Shown here: in pieces, positions 1-5,949 of the stretch
Numbering within the stretch: the stretch's first letter is position 1
Layout: the number at the start of each line of letters is the position of its first letter
Origin: Flavobacterium sp.
GTDB lineage: Bacteria > Bacteroidota > Bacteroidia > Flavobacteriales > Flavobacteriaceae
Assembly: GCA_018062725.1 (NCBI GenBank)
Contig: JAGORP010000078.1
Location: 1 to 10,419 of the forward strand
Direction: 5' to 3'
Length of the DNA stretch: 10,419 nt
The notes under the pieces: generated by a model
What the model saw: only the letters and a program-made list of their open reading frames with translations
Told to the model about the DNA's origin: nothing
Databases searched by the model: none
Translations under genes and position numbers: made by a program

Positions 1-1886
1 ATGCAGCAACGGGAGCGATTACTCCAAGTACATCTACACCGGGCACGTATACCGTTACGTATACGATTCCAGCAAGTGGAGGTTGTGCGGCAGTACCAGT
101 AATGACAAGTGTAACAATCACTGCTTTACCAACGGCATCGATTAGTTATGCAGGAACTCCATTCTGTACAAATGTTACTGCTGCGCAAGCAGTAACCTTA
201 ACTGGAACAGGTGTTTATACAGGAGGAAGTTATGCTTCCACAGTGGGATTGTCTATCAATGCAACAACAGGAGCGATTACTCCAAGTACATCAATCCCTG
301 GAACGTATACGGTAACGTATTCTACATTGGCTTCAGGTGGATGTGGGGTAGTAACAGCTACAACAAGTGTCACCATTACAGCCTTACCAGCGGCATCGAT
401 TAGTTATGGAACACCATTCTGTACAAGTATAACAACGGCTCAAAATGTTACCTTAACAGGAACAGGAGCGTATACGGGCGGAAGTTTTGCTTCCACAGCA
501 AGCTTATCAATTAATGCTTCTACAGGAGCGATTACGCCAAGTACAAGTACACCAGGAACCTATACGGTAACGTATTCGACATTGGCTTCAGGTGGATGTG
601 GTGTAGTGACCGCAACAACAAATGTGACAATCACAGCTTTACCAACGGCAGTGATCAATTATAGTCCATCATATTGTACCAGTACTACTTCTGCCCAAGC
701 AGTTGCACTAACGGGATCGGGAGCTTATACCGGTGGAAGTTATTCATCAACAGCTGGGTTGTCTATAAATGCTACTACAGGAGCGATTACACCTAGTGCT
801 TCAACACCGGGTACACATACAGTAACCTATTCTACATTAGCTTCAGGTGGATGTGGAGTAGTGACAACAACAGCAAGTATTGAAATTGTAAGAGCACCTA
901 TTGCAGGAACAGCAATTACACCTTCAAGACAAGTTTGTGATTATGATGTAACATCAATAGATTTATTTGGTTTAATTTCAGGTGAAGATGCTGGTGGAAT
1001 CTGGTCTAGAATTTCAGGAACAGGTGGAACATTTAATGCCACTGCAGGTACATTTGCATCTGCTGTTGGAGCCACAGACAGTATGTTTGAATATCGAGTA
1101 GCAGGGACTGGACCTTGTAGTGATGCTACCGTGAGAGTGACTATTATTATAAACACCCCACCGGTTGTTGTTTTAGAAGATAATCAAATTGTATGTTTGG
1201 ATGTTCATAATAATCCAATAGAAACAATACTATTAACTACAGGATTGAGAGCATCGTTTACTTATGTTTGGGAAAAAAATGGAGTAGTTTTAGCGGGAGA
1301 GGGAAGTCCTTCACTAGTAGTTGATGCTCCAGGAACATATAAAGTGACTGTTACCAATACATCAGGTTGTACTGAGTCGGATTCTACAATCGTAGGTTCT
1401 TCTATTGCTCCAACAAAACCTGAATTGACATCTTCAGCTTATTTCTCTGATCATTCACAAATTACAGTGTTGAGCCCAATTGGTCCAGATTATGAGTATT
1501 CATTAGATGGAGGAGCTTTTCAAGATGAAACGGTATTTATGAATGTAAGTGGAGGAAAACACACTGTAGTTGTTCAAAACAAAAAAGGTTGTGGTAGAGA
1601 TGAGAACGAAATCAGAATTGTAAATTATCCTCATTACTTTACGCCAAATGGAGATGGGTATCATGAAACTTGGAATATTTTTGATATAAGTAATCAAACC
1701 GATGCAAGAATTCACATTTTTGATCGATTTGGTAAACTGATAAAAGAAATTAGACCTTCTGGAAATGGTTGGGATGGAACGTTTAACGGCCAACCGTTAC
1801 CTTCAACAGATTACTGGTTTGTGGTATACTATTTAGAAAATCAGGCTTACAAAGAGTTTAGAGCGCACTTTGCTTTAAAACGATAA
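1..1886 (+). CDS. Repeat-rich T9SS-secreted adhesin-like protein, 3' part (5' end outside window)
   Basis: The frame is open from the first bases, so the gene starts upstream; the ATG at 102 lies inside a repeat and is not the true start. The visible part has four sections. First comes the tail of one repeat and three full repeats of 85-86 residues (120-890), rich in Thr, Ser and Gly, each with two Cys (in PFCT or SYCT and in GGCG) that could form a disulfide. Second is a module around 891-1160. Third is an Ig/PKD-like module with YVWEKNG and GTYKVTVTNTSGC (about 1160-1400). Fourth is a C-terminal domain with FTPNGDG (1638-1658), IFDRFGKLI, GWDG and a final HFALKR. That last section is the CHU_C gliding-motility-associated domain, the T9SS type B sorting signal. 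Such proteins are exported through the outer membrane and act as surface adhesins or are released. The exact ligand is unknown. Family assignment of the C-terminus is firm; the adhesin role is inferred. Confidence 0.9.
   Translation, partial: AATGAITPSTSTPGTYTVTYTIPASGGCAAVPVMTSVTITALPTASISYAGTPFCTNVTAAQAVTLTGTGVYTGGSYASTVGLSINATTGAITPSTSIPGTYTVTYSTLASGGCGVVTATTSVTITALPAASISYGTPFCTSITTAQNVTLTGTGAYTGGSFASTASLSINASTGAITPSTSTPGTYTVTYSTLASGGCGVVTATTNVTITALPTAVINYSPSYCTSTTSAQAVALTGSGAYTGGSYSSTAGLSINATTGAITPSASTPGTHTVTYSTLASGGCGVVTTTASIEIVRAPIAGTAITPSRQVCDYDVTSIDLFGLISGEDAGGIWSRISGTGGTFNATAGTFASAVGATDSMFEYRVAGTGPCSDATVRVTIIINTPPVVVLEDNQIVCLDVHNNPIETILLTTGLRASFTYVWEKNGVVLAGEGSPSLVVDAPGTYKVTVTNTSGCTESDSTIVGSSIAPTKPELTSSAYFSDHSQITVLSPIGPDYEYSLDGGAFQDETVFMNVSGGKHTVVVQNKKGCGRDENEIRIVNYPHYFTPNGDGYHETWNIFDISNQTDARIHIFDRFGKLIKEIRPSGNGWDGTFNGQPLPSTDYWFVVYYLENQAYKEFRAHFALKR
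120..890 (+). repeat. Three tandem ~258-bp coding repeats (Ig-like adhesin units)
   Basis: Units run 120-377 (86 codons), 378-632 (85 codons) and 633-890 (86 codons), each starting at the TALP residues. Bases 1-119 are the end of a further unit. The second half of each unit is the most conserved: GAITPS, then PGTYTVTY or PGTHTVTY, then STLASGGCGVV. The DNA string gcttcaggtggatgtgg occurs exactly in all three full units. Elsewhere many differences are synonymous, so the protein sequence is kept while the DNA drifts. The first half, around the PFCT cysteine, varies more. Confidence 0.9.
1624..1883 (+). other. T9SS type B sorting domain (CHU_C / gliding motility-associated C-terminal)
   Basis: The last ~87 residues carry the family landmarks in order: YPHYFTPNGDGYHETWNI, then IHIFDRFGKLIKEI, GNGWDGTFNGQPLPS, DYWF and a terminal LKR. 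In Flavobacterium this domain directs export by the type IX system. Type B domains often depend on a partner PorP/SprF-like protein, but none is encoded in the visible window. Confidence 0.88.
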
Positions 1887-1905
1887 TCAAATTAATTAAA
1901 ATTTG

Positions 1906-1938
1906 AAAAGGGTATGCATGGCGTACCCTTTTCTATTT
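1906..1938 (+). terminator. Intrinsic terminator of the adhesin gene
   Basis: The left arm aaaagggtatgc (1906-1917) pairs with gcgtaccctttt (1921-1932) across a 3-base loop, giving 12 pairs including one G-U, with a T-rich tail. It starts 20 bp after the adhesin stop codon. The A-tract on the left makes it potentially bidirectional. Confidence 0.85.
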
Positions 1939-2227
1939 AAAGCATTTGAGTAGAATAATGAACAAACGGTTTTTCGATCTTTTCAGTAGAGGTCAAATGT
2001 TTTTAATACAAAAAATATGTTTTAAGTTATCCGTTGTCTTTTAACCAAAATAAAATAATTTAAATAGGTAGATTTCTGATATAGCGTTAATAGAAATGCA
2101 TTTTTCAAAATCTATGTATGTCGATCTTGCAGTCGTTTTTCTATAATTCCAAATCTTTTATTTCTAAAACTTTAAAATTCTTACTTCAAAGTATTCTAAA
2201 TTAAATCTTACTTTTTTAAGAAATAAA
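1939..2227. other. Gene-free AT-rich spacer between convergent genes
   Basis: This stretch lies between two convergent terminators. I see no credible open frame on either strand, no tRNA-like cloverleaf, no TAnnTTTG promoter motif and no long inverted repeat. Weak direct repeats exist (tcgatctt in 1970-1985 and again near 2121-2128; tcttactt twice near 2179-2214), but they are short and AT-biased. It may be decayed sequence. Confidence 0.5.
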
Positions 2228-2256
2228 AAAACCTTCAGCGTATCACTGAAGGTTTT
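2220..2256 (-). terminator. Intrinsic terminator for the gldI/prolyl isomerase unit
   Basis: Arms 2228-2238 (aaaaccttcag) and 2246-2256 (ctgaaggtttt) form a perfect 11-bp stem with a 7-base loop. Read on the minus strand, the stem is followed by a run of T, as expected for Rho-independent termination. It lies 27 bp beyond the stop codon of the cyclophilin-FKBP gene. The plus-strand side lacks a good T tail. Confidence 0.85.
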
Positions 2257-2283
2257 GTACTAAAATATAATTTTAATGGTATT

Positions 2284-3387
2284 TTATTTTGCTGGAGTAC
2301 CAGGCATAGCGTCTAGTAATTCCAATTCGAAAACTAGATTAGTGTTTGGTGGAATAACACCACCAGCACCTTGAGCACCATATCCTAAATTAGAAGGAAT
2401 AAATAAAAGAGCCTTGTCGCCAATGTTCATTTTTTCTAATCCTTCTAAGAAACCTGGAATTAAGCCGTCTTTTCTTCCAGCTTGAAAAGGAAAAGGTTGA
2501 TAACCATTTTGCGCCGCACGTTGTGCATCCCATTTTCCGAAAGCTTTATTTACATCTTCGTAGCTTGAATCAAATAATGTTCCGTCTTCAAAGTGACCGG
2601 CATAATGAACGTATACTGTAGATCCAGCAGCTGGTTTTTTATCTGATCCTTTTTTAACAATTTTATAGATTAACCCTGATTCCGACTTAGTTGCTGATGC
2701 TTTTTCTTGTGCGAAATAAGCAACTTTATCAGCTTTCACTTTAGCCGATTTCGCTTCTAATTCTTTTTGTTCTTTTACTTGATTTTCTACACTTTGTTTG
2801 AAAACCTTTCCAGCATCAAATTTTTTCGCATTAGCACCTTTTCTGATAATTGTAATTTTTATGATTTTATCGTCTTGAGCAATTTTATTTACAATGTCTT
2901 GACCTGTTACCACATGTCCAAAGACAGTATGACGACCATCTAACCAAGGCGTTGCTTTGTGGGTGATAAAAAATTGACTTCCGTTGGTTCCAGGTCCAGA
3001 ATTTGCCATAGATAAAATTCCAGGTCCTGCATGTTTCAATTCGGGAACAATTTCATCTTTAAATTTGTAGCCTGGACCACCGCTTCCATTACCATCAGGG
3101 TCTCCACCTTGAATCATAAAATCAGCAATTACTCTGTGAAATTTCAATCCATTATAAAATGGTTTTCCATTAAATTTTTCATTTACCATAGTGTTTTTTC
3201 CTTCTGCCAAAGCCACAAAATTAGCTACGGTTATTGGTGTTTTTTCATATTCTAACTGTAATAGAATTTTACCTTTGCTAGTTTCAATTTCAGCAAATAA
3301 ACCATCACCAACTTGATCATAGTTAGAATTGCAGGCAGAAAATAGAAAAGCAAAAAAACTTAAAAATAGACTTGTCATTCGATTCAT
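2284..3387 (-). CDS. Lipoprotein prolyl isomerase: cyclophilin-FKBP fusion
   Basis: This 367-residue protein catalyses cis-trans isomerisation of X-Pro bonds and probably acts in the periplasm or at the outer membrane. Residues 1-19 form a lipoprotein signal with lipobox LFSAC and Cys19 as the lipidated residue. Residues 31-185 are a cyclophilin domain. It keeps the catalytic set: FHRVIADFMIQGGD (Arg85, Phe90, Gln93), GSQFFIT (Phe139) and PWLDGRHTVFG (Trp148, His153). A charged, probably helical linker (190-235) leads to an FKBP domain (236-358) with VHYAG, LFDSS (Asp273), LGYGAQG and IPPNTNLVFELELL. A ~24-residue insert follows FDSS. The first ATG is used because it gives the signal peptide; a second Met is at residue 4. 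It starts 21 bp after the gldI stop with no promoter seen between, so the two are probably one transcript. Confidence 0.93.
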   Translation of the reverse strand: MNRMTSLFLSFFAFLFSACNSNYDQVGDGLFAEIETSKGKILLQLEYEKTPITVANFVALAEGKNTMVNEKFNGKPFYNGLKFHRVIADFMIQGGDPDGNGSGGPGYKFKDEIVPELKHAGPGILSMANSGPGTNGSQFFITHKATPWLDGRHTVFGHVVTGQDIVNKIAQDDKIIKITIIRKGANAKKFDAGKVFKQSVENQVKEQKELEAKSAKVKADKVAYFAQEKASATKSESGLIYKIVKKGSDKKPAAGSTVYVHYAGHFEDGTLFDSSYEDVNKAFGKWDAQRAAQNGYQPFPFQAGRKDGLIPGFLEGLEKMNIGDKALLFIPSNLGYGAQGAGGVIPPNTNLVFELELLDAMPGTPAK

Positions 3388-3408
3388 TTTAGTTAATAAT
3401 TATTTTGG

Positions 3409-3990
3409 TTATTCAATTTTGGTTTCTGTAGAAACCGGATTATTCTCTTTTTTGATGTCGTGCAAAGTTACGGTACAAAGTAATGGTTGGTTAGTTCCAA
3501 TTCTATTGTCGTCACCATGATAGCCAAATGCCATGTGGGATGGAAATAAAAAGGTTACTTTTTCGCCTTTTTGCATTAATTTTATGCCATCTTGAATTCC
3601 TTTCATAAAATCCTGTTTGTCAACACGATAACTTTGTGGTTTCAATTCGGCTTGACTGTAAATTATTTTACCTGTCAAATCTTTAATTTCATAATCAAAC
3701 ATTGCAATATCTCCTTTTACAGGGGAGATAACCCTGTTGGTGTTTTTGTTGTTATAATAATACCAATATCCTTTTGTTGAAGCAATATAATCGTTTACTG
3801 TATCTTTTTTGATAATGGCTGCAATTAGTTTTTCCTCCCCTTGATTCAATTTTTTATTACGTTCAATAGATTGTTTCATGAACTCCCCCGATTTTTGTGA
3901 AACGGGTCTTCTGGCTTCTTGTTTCTGACTACAACAAGTAACCAAATTCATGCCAAGAAGTAATAATGATATAATTTTTAATCCTTTCAT
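3409..3990 (-). CDS. gldI: Gliding motility FKBP-type lipoprotein GldI
   Basis: This 193-residue protein matches what I know of GldI, a lipoprotein required for Flavobacterium johnsoniae gliding and chitin use. It has a signal peptide ending in LVTCC (Cys19 or Cys20 as lipid site), then a helical segment (RRPVSQKSGEFMKQSIERN) and the hallmark KGYWYYY (74-80). An FKBP-like domain follows (92-179) with GDIAMFDYEIKD, GIQDGIKLMQKGEKVTFLFPS, FGYHGDD and IGTNQPLLCTVTL. Compared with standard FKBPs the FD pair of FDSS is replaced (IIYSQ), so enzymatic activity may be weak. It probably helps fold exported gliding/T9SS components. It lies 90 bp downstream of the DHH gene and immediately upstream of the cyclophilin-FKBP gene. 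I am confident of the family. Confidence 0.92.
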   Translation of the reverse strand: MKGLKIISLLLLGMNLVTCCSQKQEARRPVSQKSGEFMKQSIERNKKLNQGEEKLIAAIIKKDTVNDYIASTKGYWYYYNNKNTNRVISPVKGDIAMFDYEIKDLTGKIIYSQAELKPQSYRVDKQDFMKGIQDGIKLMQKGEKVTFLFPSHMAFGYHGDDNRIGTNQPLLCTVTLHDIKKENNPVSTETKIE

Positions 3991-4020
3991 ATCTATATAC
4001 TATTTTTATTTGTCAAAGGG

Positions 4021-4053
4021 TATCGCAACTTTTATTAGTATTTGCTATCGCAA
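4021..4053 (-). repeat. Pair of TTGCGATA direct repeats upstream of gldI
   Basis: TTGCGATA occurs on the minus strand at 4028-4021 and again at 4053-4046, 25 bp apart start to start, in the spacer ahead of gldI. The upstream copy sits in a small stem-loop (4036-4059: gcaaa/tttgc stem, four-base loop, extended by TACT/AGTA with one bulge). The downstream copy overlaps TACCCTTTG (4022-4014), which is one base longer than the TAnnTTTG consensus. An operator or weak gldI promoter region is possible but unproven. Confidence 0.35.
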
Positions 4054-4077
4054 ACTACTTATTAATAGCGATTTAGA

Positions 4078-5088
4078 TTATTTTTTTGTTTCTTTTACAA
4101 TAGTAGTGAACTGATTTACAGTTTCTTCTAAAGTATTGGTCGATTTCCCTCCAGCAGCATTAATATGGCCACCTCCATTAAAATAATTTCTGGCAAATTG
4201 ATTTACATCGAAATCGCCTTGTGAGCGAAATGAAATTTTAATAATACCTTCTGCTTTATTTTCGATAAAGATAGCAGTAAAATCGATTCCATCTATAGAA
4301 AGGCCATAATTTACAATCCCTTCTGTATCCCCTTTTTCATAATGGAAGTCGTCCAATTCTTGTTGCGATAATGTGATATATGAAGTTTTGTATTCAGGCA
4401 TTAACTTCATGTTTTGCAACGCTTTACCTAGTAATTGAAGTCGGTTGTATGAACTGGTGTCAAATAAATTATTATGAATTCGAGCATTATTAATACCTCT
4501 TTCAATCAAATCTGCAGCAACTTTGTGGGTTGTATTTGTTGTTGATGAAAATCGAAAAGAGCCTGTATCAGTTACCAAACCAGTATATAAACAAGTTCCT
4601 ACCGTAGAATTAATCAGATTTTCTTGTCCCAATTGATGTATAAAATGATACACCATTTCGCAAGTAGAACTCATTTTTACGTCAGAATACACAAATTTGG
4701 CATAACTATCAGGTAATTGATGATGATCAATCATAACGAAGGTCTTGTCTAAAGTTTGCAAGTAGGATCCCATGATTTCGCCAGTTCTGTGCAAAGCATT
4801 AAAATCTAAGGTGAAAATAAGGTCAGAATTTTCTAAAACAACCTGACAATTATCGGTGTCATTTTCAAAAAAAAGTACTTTTTCAGCAGCAGGCAACCAT
4901 GCCAAATAATCAGCATATTCGTTGGGAGAAATCACGGTTACTTCATGATTTAACTGAATTAAAAAATGATACAAACCCAGTGTAGATCCCATTGAATCTC
5001 CGTCTTGGTTTCGATGTGGAATTATGCTAATTTTTTTTGGTGTTGCAAGTAATTGCTTCAAAGCTGCTATTTCGGTTTCATTCATCAT
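4078..5088 (-). CDS. nrnA: DHH/DHHA1 phosphoesterase (NrnA-type oligoribonuclease / pAp phosphatase)
   Basis: This 336-residue protein has the ordered DHH-family motifs: HRNQDGDS (His25, Asp29, Asp31), LDFN (Asp95), IDHHQLPD (Asp121-His122-His123) and TDTGSFRF (Asp174). The C-terminal DHHA1 domain has GGGHINAAGG (305-314). The motifs form a Mn-binding site. NrnA enzymes degrade short RNA oligonucleotides and dephosphorylate 3'-phosphoadenosine 5'-phosphate in the cytoplasm; bifunctionality here is inferred from the family. Two consecutive ATGs (5088 and 5085) are plausible starts. An in-frame TTG at 5115 would add nine residues encoded by a promoter-like sequence and is rejected. The gene lies 96 bp after the stop of an uncharacterised lipoprotein gene and 87 bp before gldI. 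Confidence 0.9.
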   Translation of the reverse strand: MMNETEIAALKQLLATPKKISIIPHRNQDGDSMGSTLGLYHFLIQLNHEVTVISPNEYADYLAWLPAAEKVLFFENDTDNCQVVLENSDLIFTLDFNALHRTGEIMGSYLQTLDKTFVMIDHHQLPDSYAKFVYSDVKMSSTCEMVYHFIHQLGQENLINSTVGTCLYTGLVTDTGSFRFSSTTNTTHKVAADLIERGINNARIHNNLFDTSSYNRLQLLGKALQNMKLMPEYKTSYITLSQQELDDFHYEKGDTEGIVNYGLSIDGIDFTAIFIENKAEGIIKISFRSQGDFDVNQFARNYFNGGGHINAAGGKSTNTLEETVNQFTTIVKETKK

Positions 5089-5092
5089 GTTG

Positions 5093-5100
5093 CGAAAATA
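5093..5100 (-). promoter_or_regulatory. Near-consensus -7 element abutting nrnA start
   Basis: TATTTTCG on the minus strand (5100-5093) matches the Bacteroidota -7 consensus TAnnTTTG at all but one fixed base. It ends 4 nt before the first ATG. No TTG is found at the expected upstream distance, so this is a half-supported call. Confidence 0.4.
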
Positions 5101-5156
5101 CACTTTTTCAATCAATCTATGTGCTTAAAATTTTCATAAAATAACCCGGAAATAGT

Positions 5157-5174
5157 TTTGAAATCGATTTCAAA
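5157..5174. repeat. 18-bp perfect palindrome TTTGAAATCGATTTCAAA
   Basis: The sequence is identical to its reverse complement over 18 bp. It lies 10 bp past the stop codon of the minus-strand lipoprotein gene and about 70 bp upstream of the nrnA start. As RNA it could fold into a 7-bp stem with a TCGA loop, but no T tail follows on either strand, so a terminator is unlikely. A dimeric regulator site is possible. Confidence 0.6.
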
Positions 5175-5184
5175 TGAGATGAGA

Positions 5185-5712
5185 TTAAAGCGGATCGGCA
5201 ACAACGTGAAATCTCGTGTCGACTTGAACTGTAATATCTTCACTTGGGGAATCTCTAGTTACTACTTTTGTTCGTAATCTATAACTAGTTGCTTTGATGT
5301 AATTGTCTAGTTTCTGCGGAATACAAAGTAGGTTTATGCTTTTTGCAGAAGTATTTATATTTTCTCCGTAGGCCATTAAAATTTCATCATTATCATTGGT
5401 TGAAATATAGATGTGTACCGATTTTAAAAAGGCAAAAGTTTTGTCGTTCGGATTGGTAATTGTAAGTTTTAATTCTTCTAGTTTGATGTCCTTAACTTTG
5501 TCAGTTCTGGTACCGTTTCCAGCAAAAGCCACATTTGAGTTGGTAGTAATATCATCACTAAATATATCTAATGGAGAGTTAATTGGAAAACCTCCCTCAA
5601 TGGTAAATGAAGCTTGATTATAAATATTGAAATCCAATAGTTTGTCTACTTCGTTACAGGAGAATAAAAATAAAAATGCTGCAATAATTCCTATCCATTT
5701 TTTTGTTTTCAT
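5185..5712 (-). CDS. Uncharacterised lipoprotein
   Basis: The protein has 175 residues. MKTKKWIGIIAAFLFLFSCN is a typical lipoprotein signal: lysine-rich start, hydrophobic core, lipobox FLFSC with Cys19. The mature part has no transmembrane segment and looks mostly beta-stranded: LEELKLTITNPND, SVHIYISTNDND, YRLRTKVVTRD and ITVQVDTRFHV alternate polar and hydrophobic residues. I do not recognise a named domain; the ITNPND stretch vaguely recalls small immunoglobulin-like or LEA/WHy-type beta sandwiches, which is a guess. A perfect TAnnTTTG motif lies 23 nt upstream of the ATG, so it is probably the first gene of this minus-strand group. It is divergent from guaA. Confidence 0.8.
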   Translation of the reverse strand: MKTKKWIGIIAAFLFLFSCNEVDKLLDFNIYNQASFTIEGGFPINSPLDIFSDDITTNSNVAFAGNGTRTDKVKDIKLEELKLTITNPNDKTFAFLKSVHIYISTNDNDEILMAYGENINTSAKSINLLCIPQKLDNYIKATSYRLRTKVVTRDSPSEDITVQVDTRFHVVADPL

Positions 5713-5735
5713 AATCTTTCGTTTTTAATTTAATT

Positions 5736-5743
5736 TTAATTCT
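5736..5743 (-). promoter_or_regulatory. TAATTTTG -7 element of the lipoprotein gene
   Basis: TAATTTTG on the minus strand (5743-5736) is a perfect match to the Bacteroidota TAnnTTTG element. Transcription would start a few bases further, giving a leader of roughly 18 nt before the ATG at 5712. No TTG appears at the usual 17-23 bp upstream spacing. Confidence 0.5.
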
Positions 5744-5786
5744 TGCAAAATTATAAAAGTTAATTCGAGTTTTTGTGAAAAATATG

Positions 5787-5814
5787 CTATTTAAAGAATG
5801 ACTTTTAAATAGCT
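5787..5814. repeat. Imperfect inverted repeat between divergent genes
   Basis: GCTATTTAAAG (5787-5797) is the reverse complement of CTTTTAAATAGC (5803-5814) apart from one extra T, with a 5-base spacer. It sits between the divergent promoters of the lipoprotein gene and guaA. It could be an operator or chance AT-rich symmetry. Confidence 0.4.
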
Positions 5815-5834
5815 TTTAAGAATAAACGATTTTT

Positions 5835-5842
5835 TAGCTTTG
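5835..5842 (+). promoter_or_regulatory. Possible upstream guaA promoter element TAGCTTTG
   Basis: This is a perfect TAnnTTTG match 107 bp before the guaA ATG, without an evident TTG at the right distance upstream. If used it would give guaA a leader of about 100 nt as an alternative to the start-proximal element. Confidence 0.3.
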
Positions 5843-5938
5843 ATATTGCCTAGTTCAAAAATAAGGAGTTTACTTTTTTAAAACAGAAAAATAAAATTCT
5901 TTAACTGTAAATTAATTTTCAAAAATCAAGGAAATGTC

Positions 5939-5946
5939 TATTTTTG
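5939..5946 (+). promoter_or_regulatory. guaA: guaA -7 element TATTTTTG adjoining the start codon
   Basis: TATTTTTG is a perfect match to TAnnTTTG and ends 3 nt before the ATG at 5950. A degenerate upstream element (ttttc, 5916-5920) is 18 bp away. Transcription would begin at or next to the ATG, giving a leaderless or almost leaderless message. Confidence 0.55.
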
Positions 5947-5949
5947 CAC

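Noticed and set aside
102..104. ATG as the start of the adhesin gene
   Set aside because: The frame is open back to the window edge and the ATG lies within a repeat unit (SVTITALP follows), so it is an internal methionine.
1..890. CRISPR array or noncoding tandem repeat
   Set aside because: The repeats are ~258 bp, continuous, in frame, and show synonymous variation, so they are protein-coding domains.
1503..1793. 96-codon minus-strand open frame
   Set aside because: It lies opposite the well-conserved T9SS sorting domain; it is a shadow frame.
4036..4059. Terminator after the DHH gene
   Set aside because: The stem is short and bulged, and is followed by an A-rich rather than T-rich tract on the minus strand.
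5113..5115. TTG start for the DHH gene
   Set aside because: The nine extra residues overlap promoter-like sequence and do not resemble the family N-terminus; ATG 5088 or 5085 fits better.
5944..5946. TTG start for guaA
   Set aside because: It is the last part of the TATTTTTG promoter-like element; the ATG at 5950 gives the conserved GuaA N-terminus.
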